Source of the DNA: Sneathiella sp.
GTDB taxonomy: Bacteria > Pseudomonadota > Alphaproteobacteria > Sneathiellales > Sneathiellaceae
Direction: 5' to 3'
NCBI RefSeq assembly: GCF_029233945.1
Contig: NZ_JARGOQ010000006.1
Location: 1 to 64,000, forward strand
Length of the DNA stretch: 64,000 nucleotides
Shown here: piece by piece, positions 19,771 through 28,914 of the stretch
Position numbering within the stretch: the stretch's first letter is position 1
How the letters are laid out: each line of letters starts with the position of its first letter
The notes under the pieces: model-generated
Told to the model about the DNA's origin: nothing
The model's input: only the letters and a program-made list of their open reading frames with translations
Database searches by the model: none
Made by a program: the position numbers and the translations under genes

Positions 19771-19799
19771 GATGTAATGAAATACCCGCCAATTGTCAA
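19771..19799 (-). promoter_or_regulatory. groESL promoter
   Basis: Minus strand: TTGACA (19799-19794), 17-bp spacer, TACATC (19776-19771). Transcription would start near 19764, at the edge of the CIRCE element. It fits a sigma-70 promoter. No separate sigma-32 promoter was resolved. Confidence 0.75.
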
Positions 19800-19990
19800 G
19801 GGAGGGGAGAAAATTCCTTATGAAATTCAGGTGCAAAACGGATATTTCGACCGTTCAACGGCTCTTACTCCCCAAATTCCTTGGCCCCGTCCTGATTTTC
19901 CATTAGATAGAGCGTCATTGCTTGCCCCGCAGATAAGAAAGCGGCGACGTATATACAAGTGAAGATTCAAAATAGGGCCAGGAAATTTCT

Positions 19991-21760
19991 GTGACAACAT
20001 CACTTCTCAATCAACTAAGTCAAATCGTCGGGCAGGCCTTTTCAAACATTGGCATAGAGAGTTCTTTTGGCAAGGCGTCCCCATCGCAGCGCCGGGAACT
20101 TGGGCAGTTTCAGTGCAATGGTGCCCTTGCCGCCGCAAAGCAGGTCGGCCGCAATCCTCGGGAAATAGCGCAGGAAGTCGTTGCCGAGCTAGAGAAAACC
20201 GGGCTTTTTATTGAGCTGACCCTTGCCGGACCTGGCTTTATTAATATGCGTCTGAACGATGACTTCCTTCTTGGACATATCAGCGACCTGGCCGAGGATA
20301 CGCATTTCGGCTGCCGCAGCGAACATGACTCACAGAAGGTGATTCTTGATTACGGGGGGCCGAATGTCGCCAAGGCAATGCATGTCGGCCATTTGCGCGC
20401 CACCATCATTGGCGAGAGCCTCCGGCGCCTACGCGAATTTCTGGGCGACGATGTGATTAGCGATGTACATTTTGGCGATTGGGGCCTCCCCATGGGACTG
20501 CTCATCAAGGAGATTGAGTTAGAGCAACCGGGCCTCCCCTATTTCGACGCCAGCTTCACTGGCCCCTATCCGGACACCTCTCCCGTCACGGTCGAACAAT
20601 TACAGGAACTCTATCCCGCTGCGTCCGCCCGATCGAAGGAAGACCCTGCCTTTCTTGAAAGCGCCCGTATTGCCACCTTCGATCTACAGAAGGGCCGCGT
20701 CGGCTATCATGCGCTCTGGCAGCATATGCGCGATATCTCAATCACAGAAACCCGCACCGACTTCGATCTTTTGGGCGCCCAGTTCACGGAATGGAACGGC
20801 GAAGCGGATACCAATGATCATATCCCGGAAATGATGGTCCGACTGAAGCAAGAAGGGTACGCACAAATTTCCGAGGGAGCTGTTGTTGTCGATGTGGCGG
20901 AAGCGGACGACAAGAAAACGATGCCACCGCTTATTCTTGAAAAATCGGATGGCGCCGTGATGTATGGCACGACAGATCTCGCCACCATCGAGATACGGCG
21001 GGAGCAGCATGACCCCGATGCCATTCTTTATGTGGTGGATGCCCGGCAAAGTCTCCATTTCGAACAGGTCTTCCGCGCCGCTCGCAAGTGCCACAGCATA
21101 AAACCTGAGTGTCATCTGGAGCATATTGGCTTCGGCACGGTCAACGGCAAGGATGGCAAACCGCTCAAAACCCGGGACGGCGGGGTGGTACGCCTGCGCA
21201 GCCTGATCGAGGATGCGATAGAGGAAGCCCGAAAAACCGTGACAGAATCGGGCATGTCGGAAAGGTTCGACGTCACGGAGCTCGACGATATCGCCACGAA
21301 GGTCGGGATTGCCGCCATCAAATATGCGGATCTGTCCAATCAGCGCATGTCGAACTATGTTTTCGACTTGGAAAGGTTCACTAAGTTTGAAGGGCGCACC
21401 GGCCCCTATCAGATGTATGCCGCCGTGCGTATTAAATCCATGCTCCGCAAGGCCAAGGAACAGGGCATGAGCGAAGGCCGCCTGATTGCCACGCATGATG
21501 CGGAGCGGAATTTGATGCTGGCACTCGCGGCGCTACCGGAAGCCGTGAAAGGAGCCGCGGAAAAGAATGCACCGAATATTCTCTGCGACCATGTCTATAG
21601 CCTGAGCCAGGAATTCAACGCCTTCTATCATGAATGCCAAGTGTTGGGCGAGCCGGACGCTGCAATCCGCGCGTCCCGTCTCCAGATTTGCACCATAACC
21701 CTTCGACAGATGGAGCAGGTGCTTTATATTCTGGGTATTGACGTGCCGGAGCGGATGTAA
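19991..21760 (+). CDS. argS: Arginine-tRNA ligase
   Basis: 589 residues, a class I synthetase. The N-terminal Add-1 domain is followed by the HIGH-type motif DYGGPNVAKAMHVGHLRATI, then a DALR anticodon-binding C-terminal domain (ALPEAVKGAAEKNAPNILCDHVYSL). A canonical KMSKS is not obvious, as is common in ArgRS. The start is GTG, with AGGAAA eight bases upstream. It charges tRNA-Arg and needs the tRNA for amino acid activation. Confidence 0.96.
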   Translation: MTTSLLNQLSQIVGQAFSNIGIESSFGKASPSQRRELGQFQCNGALAAAKQVGRNPREIAQEVVAELEKTGLFIELTLAGPGFINMRLNDDFLLGHISDLAEDTHFGCRSEHDSQKVILDYGGPNVAKAMHVGHLRATIIGESLRRLREFLGDDVISDVHFGDWGLPMGLLIKEIELEQPGLPYFDASFTGPYPDTSPVTVEQLQELYPAASARSKEDPAFLESARIATFDLQKGRVGYHALWQHMRDISITETRTDFDLLGAQFTEWNGEADTNDHIPEMMVRLKQEGYAQISEGAVVVDVAEADDKKTMPPLILEKSDGAVMYGTTDLATIEIRREQHDPDAILYVVDARQSLHFEQVFRAARKCHSIKPECHLEHIGFGTVNGKDGKPLKTRDGGVVRLRSLIEDAIEEARKTVTESGMSERFDVTELDDIATKVGIAAIKYADLSNQRMSNYVFDLERFTKFEGRTGPYQMYAAVRIKSMLRKAKEQGMSEGRLIATHDAERNLMLALAALPEAVKGAAEKNAPNILCDHVYSLSQEFNAFYHECQVLGEPDAAIRASRLQICTITLRQMEQVLYILGIDVPERM

Positions 21761-21831
21761 AGAATTTTAAATATTTGTCTCCTATCTTTTCGCGCAGGAC
21801 ACGAAAATAGCCACTTAAGAGGAATTAGACC

Positions 21832-22914
21832 GTGCAAGAGGAAATCAAGAAGCTGAAACCGGGTGTCGTTACGGGTAGTGACTATCTGGCCCTTGTTAAA
21901 AACTGCAAATCGCAAGGATTTGCCCTTCCCGCAATTAATGTCACCAGCACCAATACACTCAATGCGGCGCTGGAAGGCGCGATGCTGAGCAAATCCGACA
22001 TTATCATTCAACTCTCCAATGGCGGCGCGCAGTTCTTTGCCGGTAAGGGCATCAAGGATGTGGACGAAGCACGGGTTATCGGCGCCGTCTCTGCTGCCCG
22101 CCACGCACACACGATTGCCAAAGCCTATGGAATTTGCGTCGTTCTACATACCGACCATGCGAATAAGGGGCTTATCCCCTGGGTGGAAAGCATGATCGAC
22201 GCCAGCGAAGACGAGTTTAACGCAACCGGCAAGCCACTTTTCAGCTCTCACATGCTTGATCTTTCCGAAGAGCCTATTGAGGAAAATCTTGCGGAATGCG
22301 AACGTATTCTAAATCGCCTTGCAAAAATCGACATGAGCCTTGAAATTGAGCTTGGCGTCACCGGCGGCGAGGAAGACGGCGTCGGCAGCGATGTGGATGT
22401 TATGGATAACAGCAAACTCTACACCCAACCCGAAGAAGTGCTACAAGCTTATGAGCGCCTCTCTCCAATCGGGCATTTTTCCGTGGCGGCCGCCTTCGGC
22501 AATGTTCATGGCGTTTATAAACCGGGGAACGTCCAGCTTCGCCCGGAGATCCTTCAGGCGTCGCAAAAGCATGTGCAGGGCATCTACGACACGAAAGACA
22601 AGCCGCTTGATTTTGTCTTCCATGGCGGATCGGGTTCCAGCCCAGATGAAATCGCCGAGGCCGTCAGCTATGGCGTGTTCAAGATGAATGTCGACACCGA
22701 CACCCAGTTCACTTTCTCCAAGCCGATCGGCGCCTATGTCGAGGCGAACCCCAAGGCATTCAAGTACCAGATCGACCCGGAAGACGGCACGCCCTTCAAG
22801 AAGCAATATGATCCACGCGCATGGCTGCGCGAATGCGAGAAATCAATGGCGGAACGTGTGCAGAAAGCCTGCAATGAACTTGGCGCCACAGGTAATTCCA
22901 TCGCCGTGCCTTAA
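21832..22914 (+). CDS. fba: Class II fructose-bisphosphate aldolase
   Basis: 360 residues, the length of the E. coli FbaA type. Zinc ligands are in VLHTDHANKG and HGGSGSS, with the catalytic-loop region EIELGVTGGEEDGVG. It splits fructose 1,6-bisphosphate into two triose phosphates in glycolysis, or the reverse in gluconeogenesis. The start is GTG with AGAGGA upstream. The MarR gene begins 29 bp after its stop and may be co-transcribed. Confidence 0.95.
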   Translation: MQEEIKKLKPGVVTGSDYLALVKNCKSQGFALPAINVTSTNTLNAALEGAMLSKSDIIIQLSNGGAQFFAGKGIKDVDEARVIGAVSAARHAHTIAKAYGICVVLHTDHANKGLIPWVESMIDASEDEFNATGKPLFSSHMLDLSEEPIEENLAECERILNRLAKIDMSLEIELGVTGGEEDGVGSDVDVMDNSKLYTQPEEVLQAYERLSPIGHFSVAAAFGNVHGVYKPGNVQLRPEILQASQKHVQGIYDTKDKPLDFVFHGGSGSSPDEIAEAVSYGVFKMNVDTDTQFTFSKPIGAYVEANPKAFKYQIDPEDGTPFKKQYDPRAWLRECEKSMAERVQKACNELGATGNSIAVP

Positions 22915-22943
22915 CCTCTTCTGACAAAAAGGCCGCATTAGTT

Positions 22944-23387
22944 ATGTTGAGCAAAACGGATAACACGCTTGGCACACTGGTTCACGAAGTGGCGCATCTG
23001 CTCAGGGTCCATATTGACCGGCGGGTCGAACCCTATAGCCTAACACGGGCAAAATGGCTCGTGCTGGGTGTGCTTGATCGCCGTGAAGGAATTACACAAA
23101 CGGAGCTTGCAGATTATCTCGAACTCGACAAATCGAGCATCGGCCGCCTTCTTGACCGGCTCGAGGAGCGAGGGTTTATCCGCCGTGAAAAAGATCCCAA
23201 TGACAGGCGGGTTTTTCGGATATTCATTGCCGAAACTGCTTATCCGATACTATCCGAGCTTGAGCAGGTCGCGGACGATGTCCGTGCGCAGGCCCTTTCA
23301 GGTATCTCGAAAGAAGACACGGAAAAGCTGCTGACGTTACTGGGCCAGGTCAAGAAGAACCTGATTTCCGCCCGGGATGAATCGTAA
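22944..23387 (+). CDS. MarR-family transcriptional regulator
   Basis: 147 residues with a winged helix-turn-helix: helix-turn-helix in ITQTELADYLELDKSSIGRLLDRLEERGFI and wing in RREKDPNDRRVFRIFI, flanked by dimerisation helices. Such proteins usually repress a nearby gene and release DNA on binding a small phenolic or oxidised ligand. Its target is not evident. It follows fba and faces ggt convergently. Confidence 0.9.
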   Translation: MLSKTDNTLGTLVHEVAHLLRVHIDRRVEPYSLTRAKWLVLGVLDRREGITQTELADYLELDKSSIGRLLDRLEERGFIRREKDPNDRRVFRIFIAETAYPILSELEQVADDVRAQALSGISKEDTEKLLTLLGQVKKNLISARDES

Positions 23388-23447
23388 AGCATCCAGAGTA
23401 TAATCATATCCTGCTGAGCAGTGCTTGCGAATCCTTAAATGGCGATC

Positions 23448-25037
23448 TTAGTAAGCGATCGCGCAACCGTCTTTCCGGGATTCAGATCCGCCGGAGAGAA
23501 CACCGGTTTCCGGATCGATTGCAATAAACTGTGCGCCCCCAAGCGGCATTGTGGTGTCTGCAAGCTGGTAACCCATCGCGGTTAGCTCTGCGCGAACGTT
23601 TGCAGGTATGCCCTCTTCCACCTCAAGGATGCCAGCGTTATAAAATGCGCGCGGGCTATCAATGGCCTCCTGCACGTCCATACCGTAATCCCAGATATTG
23701 GTGAGGACATGGGCATGGCCGACCGGTTGATACCCACCGCCCATCACGCCATAGCTGATTGCCGCTTTTCCATTTTTCGTGACCATGCCCGGAATGATCG
23801 TATGCATGGGCCGCTTGCCCGGCGCAACGCAGTTCGGATGATCCGGATCGACGACAAAGCCGTATCCTCTGTTCTGGAAAATGACGCCGGTCTGCGGACA
23901 GGCAATGCCCGATCCGAAATCCTGGAATAGGGAATTAATAAAGGAGACCGCGTTCCGGTCTTTGTCAACAACACTCAGATAGACCGTATCGCGGTGCCGC
24001 TCTAGCGCGTCAGCACCCGTCGGGTCACCCGCTTTACCAACCTCGATATAGCCACAAAGATGCTCCGCGAATTCCTCTGACAGCAACATTTCGGTCGGAA
24101 CATCAGCTTTTGTTGGGTCCGCAATATATTTGTTGCGGGCGAGATAGGCGAGCCGAGCTGCTTCCGCCTCCAGATGTAGCCGTTTTGCGCCATTTGGATC
24201 GAGCCCATCAAGATCGAACCGCTTCAGGATATTGAGCATGATAAGTGCCGTGATGCCTTGTCCACTCGGCGGAATCTGATGTATGCGATGCCCCTGATAC
24301 TCGGAATGGATAGGCGTTACAAAGTCAGCACCGGTCGCGGCGAAATCATCCGCCTCATGCAGGCCCCCTGCCGCTTTCAAACTATCCGCCATCTGCTCCG
24401 CAAGATCACCCTCATAAAAGGCCGCCCGGCCCTGTTTCGCGATCGCCTTCAAGGTAGCAGCCAATTTCGGCAGGCGCCAGACAGTGCCCGCGGCCGGCGG
24501 TTTGCCATTGTTCAGGTAAATATCAGTTGCCGCCTTGTTTTTCAGAAGTTTCCCAACCGCGCCTTCCCAATCAACAGACGTGCGTTGCGTGACCACAAAA
24601 CCATTTTCCGCATAGTCGATGGCCGGTTGCAAAATATCGGCAAAATCCATGGTGCCGTATTTTTCATGCAATCTGGTCCAGGCATCAATCGCTCCCGGGA
24701 TTGTGACCGAATGGATATTTGTCGGATCCATTTTATCCATGCCATTGGACAGAAGGTAATCAGCCGTCAAAGCCATCGGCGCCTTACCGGAGCCGTTTAG
24801 CCCCTCGATCTCACTGCCGCCGCCCATGGCGACAAGGGCGAAACAGTCCCCGCCAATACCGGTCTGCATTGGATCGACGACGCATTGAATAGCACAGGCC
24901 GCAATTGCAGCATCCATCGCGTTCCCGCCCGACTTCAGAATGCTCAGCGCCGCCTGAGAGGCTTGCGTATTGGACGTCGCGACTGCGCCTGTCAAACCAT
25001 AGGTTACGGAGCGGCCAGCTTTATAGAAATTACGCAC
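23448..25037 (-). CDS. ggt: Gamma-glutamyltransferase family protein
   Basis: 529 residues from GTG at 25037 (with AAGAGGG upstream). A TTG 13 codons earlier is less likely. N-terminal nucleophile hydrolase precursor. The autoprocessing Thr351 lies in HRDTVYLSVVDKDRNAVSFINSLF, and GGGYQPVGHAHVLTN and the C-terminal GGSESRKDGCAIAY follow. It would cleave gamma-glutamyl bonds (glutathione-like compounds). No signal peptide is evident, unlike periplasmic E. coli Ggt, which suggests the cytoplasmic GGT-like branch. Confidence 0.92.
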   Translation of the reverse strand: MRNFYKAGRSVTYGLTGAVATSNTQASQAALSILKSGGNAMDAAIAACAIQCVVDPMQTGIGGDCFALVAMGGGSEIEGLNGSGKAPMALTADYLLSNGMDKMDPTNIHSVTIPGAIDAWTRLHEKYGTMDFADILQPAIDYAENGFVVTQRTSVDWEGAVGKLLKNKAATDIYLNNGKPPAAGTVWRLPKLAATLKAIAKQGRAAFYEGDLAEQMADSLKAAGGLHEADDFAATGADFVTPIHSEYQGHRIHQIPPSGQGITALIMLNILKRFDLDGLDPNGAKRLHLEAEAARLAYLARNKYIADPTKADVPTEMLLSEEFAEHLCGYIEVGKAGDPTGADALERHRDTVYLSVVDKDRNAVSFINSLFQDFGSGIACPQTGVIFQNRGYGFVVDPDHPNCVAPGKRPMHTIIPGMVTKNGKAAISYGVMGGGYQPVGHAHVLTNIWDYGMDVQEAIDSPRAFYNAGILEVEEGIPANVRAELTAMGYQLADTTMPLGGAQFIAIDPETGVLSGGSESRKDGCAIAY

Positions 25038-25159
25038 GGGAAACCCTCTTTTTAATTCGTGATTGGGAAAAAGCAATAGTACGCGATGTCGAGCCGATGT
25101 GTAAAATCACAACGGTTCACAACGGACTTTTTTCCGCCACGTGGAAAGAGGAGAGTTTT

Positions 25160-25375
25160 CTACCAGAGACGGACAATCACATATTTCGTGAAAGCGTCAT
25201 CGACCTTCATCTGGCTGGCGGCCCGCCAAGCGGCGAGCGCGTCATCATAACTGTCGAAAAACCCGCGTACATCCATGTCGCCTGGATCAGCGAAGTCCTT
25301 GCCCCTGGTATCTGTTACCTTGCCACCGAAGACAACAAATAAGCCCTTCGCTACCTTTGAATTCGCCTCTGACAT
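25160..25375 (-). CDS. DUF4170 family small protein
   Basis: 71 residues, MSEANSKVAKGLFVVFGGKVTDTRGKDFADPGDMDVRGFFDSYDDAL, matching DUF4170, a short alphaproteobacterial family without known role. No membrane segment. It lies alone between ggt and a membrane protein gene on the same strand. Confidence 0.8.
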   Translation of the reverse strand: MSEANSKVAKGLFVVFGGKVTDTRGKDFADPGDMDVRGFFDSYDDALAAWRAASQMKVDDAFTKYVIVRLW

Positions 25376-25478
25376 AACATTCCTTTACCAAAATGCTGGC
25401 TGCGTTTCATGAATGCGAGCCGGTTATAGAGAGATTGCCAAAAGAAGCAATATACTGCGGAAAATATTAAGAAAATAA

Positions 25479-26066
25479 TTATTCCCAATTATCACGCGAC
25501 GCCGACAACCCAAAGGAAACCACCGCGAGAGAAACCAGTACGTGATAAATATTCAGCGGATCCATGCCGGTATTGAGCGCCAGCCATTTTACCGCAACAT
25601 CCGACAGGACGAGACAAATCACACCCAAGATCAGATACATGGCCAGCATTCCGGAAGAAAGGAGCCGAACCAATCCGATCAGGAAGATGATACCAACGAG
25701 CCCCATCTGAACATTTGTCGAAAACCGCCATTGTCCCAGCAGCAACGCACCGCACAGAACAACAAGGAGCATTAGCAATATCCACCAATAAAAACGGATG
25801 AAAAAATCAGCAAAGAGCCCGGCCAATGCCCCAAGCGCAAAAGCCGCCATGCCGATTGATCCAGCGAAATATTTCGCCGTCGTATGATATGGCTCCACCG
25901 CGCTAAACCCGGCGAATTTAAACCCGCCAAGCGCCGCCGTCACGCCAATGCAGACCGCACCAAAAGCCCAGAAAAGATTTGCGGGAAAAAAGGCCTGTCG
26001 CGCCAGATTTAATGAAATCAGGCAACATACAACCAGAATTGCTTCAAACGCGACAACCAGATTCAT
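25479..26066 (-). CDS. Polytopic membrane protein of unknown function
   Basis: 195 residues with about six or seven hydrophobic helices covering nearly the whole chain (for example VVAFEAILVVCCLISL, FAGSIGMAAFALGALAGLFA, WWILLMLLVVLCGALLL). No catalytic motif was recognised. It is divergent from the adenylate cyclase gene with 56 bp between starts, so shared control is possible. Confidence 0.65.
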   Translation of the reverse strand: MNLVVAFEAILVVCCLISLNLARQAFFPANLFWAFGAVCIGVTAALGGFKFAGFSAVEPYHTTAKYFAGSIGMAAFALGALAGLFADFFIRFYWWILLMLLVVLCGALLLGQWRFSTNVQMGLVGIIFLIGLVRLLSSGMLAMYLILGVICLVLSDVAVKWLALNTGMDPLNIYHVLVSLAVVSFGLSASRDNWE

Positions 26067-26122
26067 ATGAGGAGTATACCCTCTTGCACGACTTTGTCTA
26101 CAAACCCATATAGCGTTAGTCT

Positions 26123-27985
26123 TTGATCATTTTCCCGCTTCATGCTATCGGAAACAGCCGCAAAATCAGGAGAGACCCGATTACCAACCCGCCGAGAAAA
26201 TCAAATAAATCCCTGCCAATTGCCACCGTTTTGGCGTTTAGTTTCGGCACACTGGTCGTCATTACCGTTGTCATCGTTCTCGGTATCAGTCTGAGATCAG
26301 GCCTTACGAATACCAGAGACCTACTAGTAGACAAAGCCAACGCCGCCATGGCTGCGACACAAAATGATTTTATTGAGCTTCTCAATCCTGTTGCGTATGA
26401 AGCTGTATATATTGCGGAATTGATCAATGCAGACCGGATCGATGTTCATAATCGCGAACAGCTTGCTGATTTTCTCCTGGGCGCCATCGCCGGCACGCCG
26501 CAGATCAACACCCTCACCTTCGTGACGCCGGACTTGCAGGTAACGTCCTCTCACCGGCAGAGCAAGGAGATCCTGAGGTTCGATGAAAGCAAAGATCCTG
26601 TCGCAAAACAAAGCATTGCCGATCTCGCAACCCGCAGGAAAGGCAGTTGGGGACCCCTTGTTTATGTACCGACGCTGCGGCAGACAGTTCTGAATTTCAG
26701 GGAGCCCGTATTCCAGAATGGGAAGTTTGTTGGCGCACTGATCGCAACTATTACCGTATCGACGGTGAATACCCGAATGAACGCCGCGCCCTCGCTGGCA
26801 AAGAGCAAGCGGTTTATTCTGTATGGCAATGACCGTGTGATAACGGAGCAAGAGGGTAGTCACTCCTCAACGGGCCTGGATATAACGGACGCGGTTCCCA
26901 AACTGGATGAAATAGAGGATCCGGTGTTGCGTGCAATCTGGTCAGACGAGGCAGAGCCATTGAAGCTGATAAACGGGGAAGCCGCCTTCAACAGCCATTA
27001 TCTGGAAGTGAACGGAGAGGGATATATCTATTTTTACAAAGAGCTTACCGGATACGCCGACAAACCTTTCACCATCGGATACTGGATTCTGAATGACGTG
27101 GGTTCCGTTGAACTACGCCGACTACTAATAGCAGGGCTGGCCGGACTTGGAGTCATGTTCTTAAGCATCGTCGTTTCCATTATAATCGGGCGAAAAATAT
27201 CACGGCCCGTTCTTGCCCTATCAAAGGCATCACGGCAAATATCCAAGCTTGATTTCAATGCTGTCAAAGCACTCCCTCCAAGTCGCTTCACCGAGGTGAA
27301 CGAAGCCAATAACGCGTATAACAGCATGCTCCGCGGTCTATCCTGGTTTGAGACCTATGTCCCTAAATCACTGGTTCGCAAGCTCATGGAAAGTGGGGAA
27401 GCGAAATCAGAAGAGCGGGTCGTGACCGTTATGTTTACGGATATTGTGGGCTTCACTCCGCAGGCCGAAGGCATGAAGACCGAGGAGGTTGCGAACTTTC
27501 TCAATCGTCATTTTGAGCTTGTCACCGCCTGCATCGAGGCGGAGGGCGGCACTGTCGATAAATTTATCGGCGATGCAGTGATGGCCTTCTGGGGGGCCCC
27601 CGAACGACAGGAGGATCATGCCGATCGCGCCTGCCGGGCAGCAAGTGCAATCAGGATGGCCATAACCGCAGATAATGAAAAACGGCGTAATACTGGCCTC
27701 AGCGAGGTTCATATGCGCATTGGCATTCATACCGGGCCGCTAATTGTCGGGAATATCGGCTCCACCGGGCGGCTCAACTATACGGTTGTTGGTGATACCG
27801 TTAATATCGCCCAGCGAATGGAACAACACGGCAAGACAGTGTCTCCCGATCAAACAGATGAAGTATTTATCCTGATGACAGGCGCCACGTTTGACGCCAG
27901 CCCAAATGTCCTTGCTGAGAAAATTGGCGACACTCAGTTAAAAGGCCGCCATGATCCGGTCACGATCTACCGGATGAACGAATAA
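26123..27985 (+). CDS. Membrane class III adenylate cyclase with sensory and HAMP domains
   Basis: 620 residues if the TTG at 26123 is used. Order: membrane helix (about 32-56), extracytoplasmic Cache-like sensor (57-330), second helix (333-353), HAMP (354-405), catalytic domain. Catalytic residues are complete: metal Asp440 (MFTDIVGF) and Asp484 (KFIGDAVMAF), Lys480 and Asp558 typical of ATP specificity, Asn561 and Arg565 for the transition state. It should make cAMP in response to an external ligand. The start is uncertain: an ATT at 26180 has AGGAG 7 nt upstream, while the TTG has none. Confidence 0.88.
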   Translation: MIIFPLHAIGNSRKIRRDPITNPPRKSNKSLPIATVLAFSFGTLVVITVVIVLGISLRSGLTNTRDLLVDKANAAMAATQNDFIELLNPVAYEAVYIAELINADRIDVHNREQLADFLLGAIAGTPQINTLTFVTPDLQVTSSHRQSKEILRFDESKDPVAKQSIADLATRRKGSWGPLVYVPTLRQTVLNFREPVFQNGKFVGALIATITVSTVNTRMNAAPSLAKSKRFILYGNDRVITEQEGSHSSTGLDITDAVPKLDEIEDPVLRAIWSDEAEPLKLINGEAAFNSHYLEVNGEGYIYFYKELTGYADKPFTIGYWILNDVGSVELRRLLIAGLAGLGVMFLSIVVSIIIGRKISRPVLALSKASRQISKLDFNAVKALPPSRFTEVNEANNAYNSMLRGLSWFETYVPKSLVRKLMESGEAKSEERVVTVMFTDIVGFTPQAEGMKTEEVANFLNRHFELVTACIEAEGGTVDKFIGDAVMAFWGAPERQEDHADRACRAASAIRMAITADNEKRRNTGLSEVHMRIGIHTGPLIVGNIGSTGRLNYTVVGDTVNIAQRMEQHGKTVSPDQTDEVFILMTGATFDASPNVLAEKIGDTQLKGRHDPVTIYRMNE

Positions 27986-27991
27986 TTACCG

Positions 27992-28813
27992 TCACGAGGG
28001 CTGATAATAGGGGTTGGTTCCGTCTGCATGATCGGTCACATCCAGCACTTCAGTGATGGATGGCACCAGATTCTGAATTTCCACGGCAACGCCCTGCTTC
28101 AATGTCACATCCGCCATGCCGCAACCCTGACAGCCGCCATCAAGACGGACATAGGCACGGTCTTTTTGCAAATCGACAAGAGTAATTCGTCCACCATGGG
28201 CCGCGATAGAGGGATTGACCTTCTCTTCCAGCAGATTTTGGATAGCAAGACCTTCCGCCGTTTTCAGCCCCGGCTTCGGCAATGATTCGCGATAATCCAG
28301 AACGGCCGTAATCTCCGGAATATAATGACGGAGCATATTCTGAATACCGGTCAGCATTGAGAAGGCAGGCCCCTGAAACTTCAGATAAAGCTTGCCGCTC
28401 TTATAGCTGTGAAAAGAGACATCGCCGCCCGATTGCGTTACCGCCGGCACAATCCGCGTTGAGAGCAGATCCTTGATCTGTTCAACAATTTCCGCATCGA
28501 ATTCACCGGGTGCGTCTTCGTCAGCAGTCGTCGTGACAGACGGATCGCCGCTTTGAAAATGCGCTACAATCGCGCCAAATATTTCCGTCCGGAGCGATGA
28601 CCAGTCACTCGCGTCCGCCTTCGCGACAACGATGCTTTCTTCCTTCAGGGTAATGGCTGTGACGCCGTCAATGGCATAAAGGCGAGCTGCTAGGGGCGAT
28701 TTTTCCGCGGCCTCCTCGCGCGTAACGGCAAGCGGGCCGTTTTCCAGGACCTGTTCCGCAGGGAAAAATTCAAGTTCGGTTGCCGTATCGCCTGGCTTCG
28801 TCTGGATAAACAT
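27992..28813 (-). CDS. Nfu-type iron-sulfur carrier with duplicated NifU domain
   Basis: 273 residues from MFIQTKPGDTATELEFFP. An Nfu_N domain (about 1-87) is followed by two NifU-like C domains. The first (about 107-172) keeps IVPAVTQSGGDVSFHSYKSGKLYLKFQG and LRHYIPEITAVLD but lacks the CxxC cluster loop, which is shortened to GPAFSMLTG. The second (about 188-260) has GGCQGCGMADVTLKQG with Cys228 and Cys231. Usual alphaproteobacterial Nfu proteins have about 185 residues and one NifU domain. It should carry a 4Fe-4S cluster at its dimer interface and deliver it to target enzymes. It is divergent from the enoyl-CoA hydratase gene. Confidence 0.85.
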   Translation of the reverse strand: MFIQTKPGDTATELEFFPAEQVLENGPLAVTREEAAEKSPLAARLYAIDGVTAITLKEESIVVAKADASDWSSLRTEIFGAIVAHFQSGDPSVTTTADEDAPGEFDAEIVEQIKDLLSTRIVPAVTQSGGDVSFHSYKSGKLYLKFQGPAFSMLTGIQNMLRHYIPEITAVLDYRESLPKPGLKTAEGLAIQNLLEEKVNPSIAAHGGRITLVDLQKDRAYVRLDGGCQGCGMADVTLKQGVAVEIQNLVPSITEVLDVTDHADGTNPYYQPS

Positions 28814-28914
28814 CTTTTCGTCTCTATTGTCACTTATGTGAAGACTGAACATTGTGAAAATGCCATAAAGGCCGCATTCACAGTCTTAAACTAATAAAAA
28901 AAACGGAGAAAACA

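Noticed and set aside
19768-19962. A 64-codon plus-strand frame between the groESL promoter and argS
   Set aside because: It overlaps the groESL promoter. Its sequence is low in hydrophobic or domain-like character and no ribosome site is present.
20738-21496. A 252-codon minus-strand frame within argS
   Set aside because: Shadow of the conserved ArgRS catalytic region, with no ribosome site or recognisable protein.
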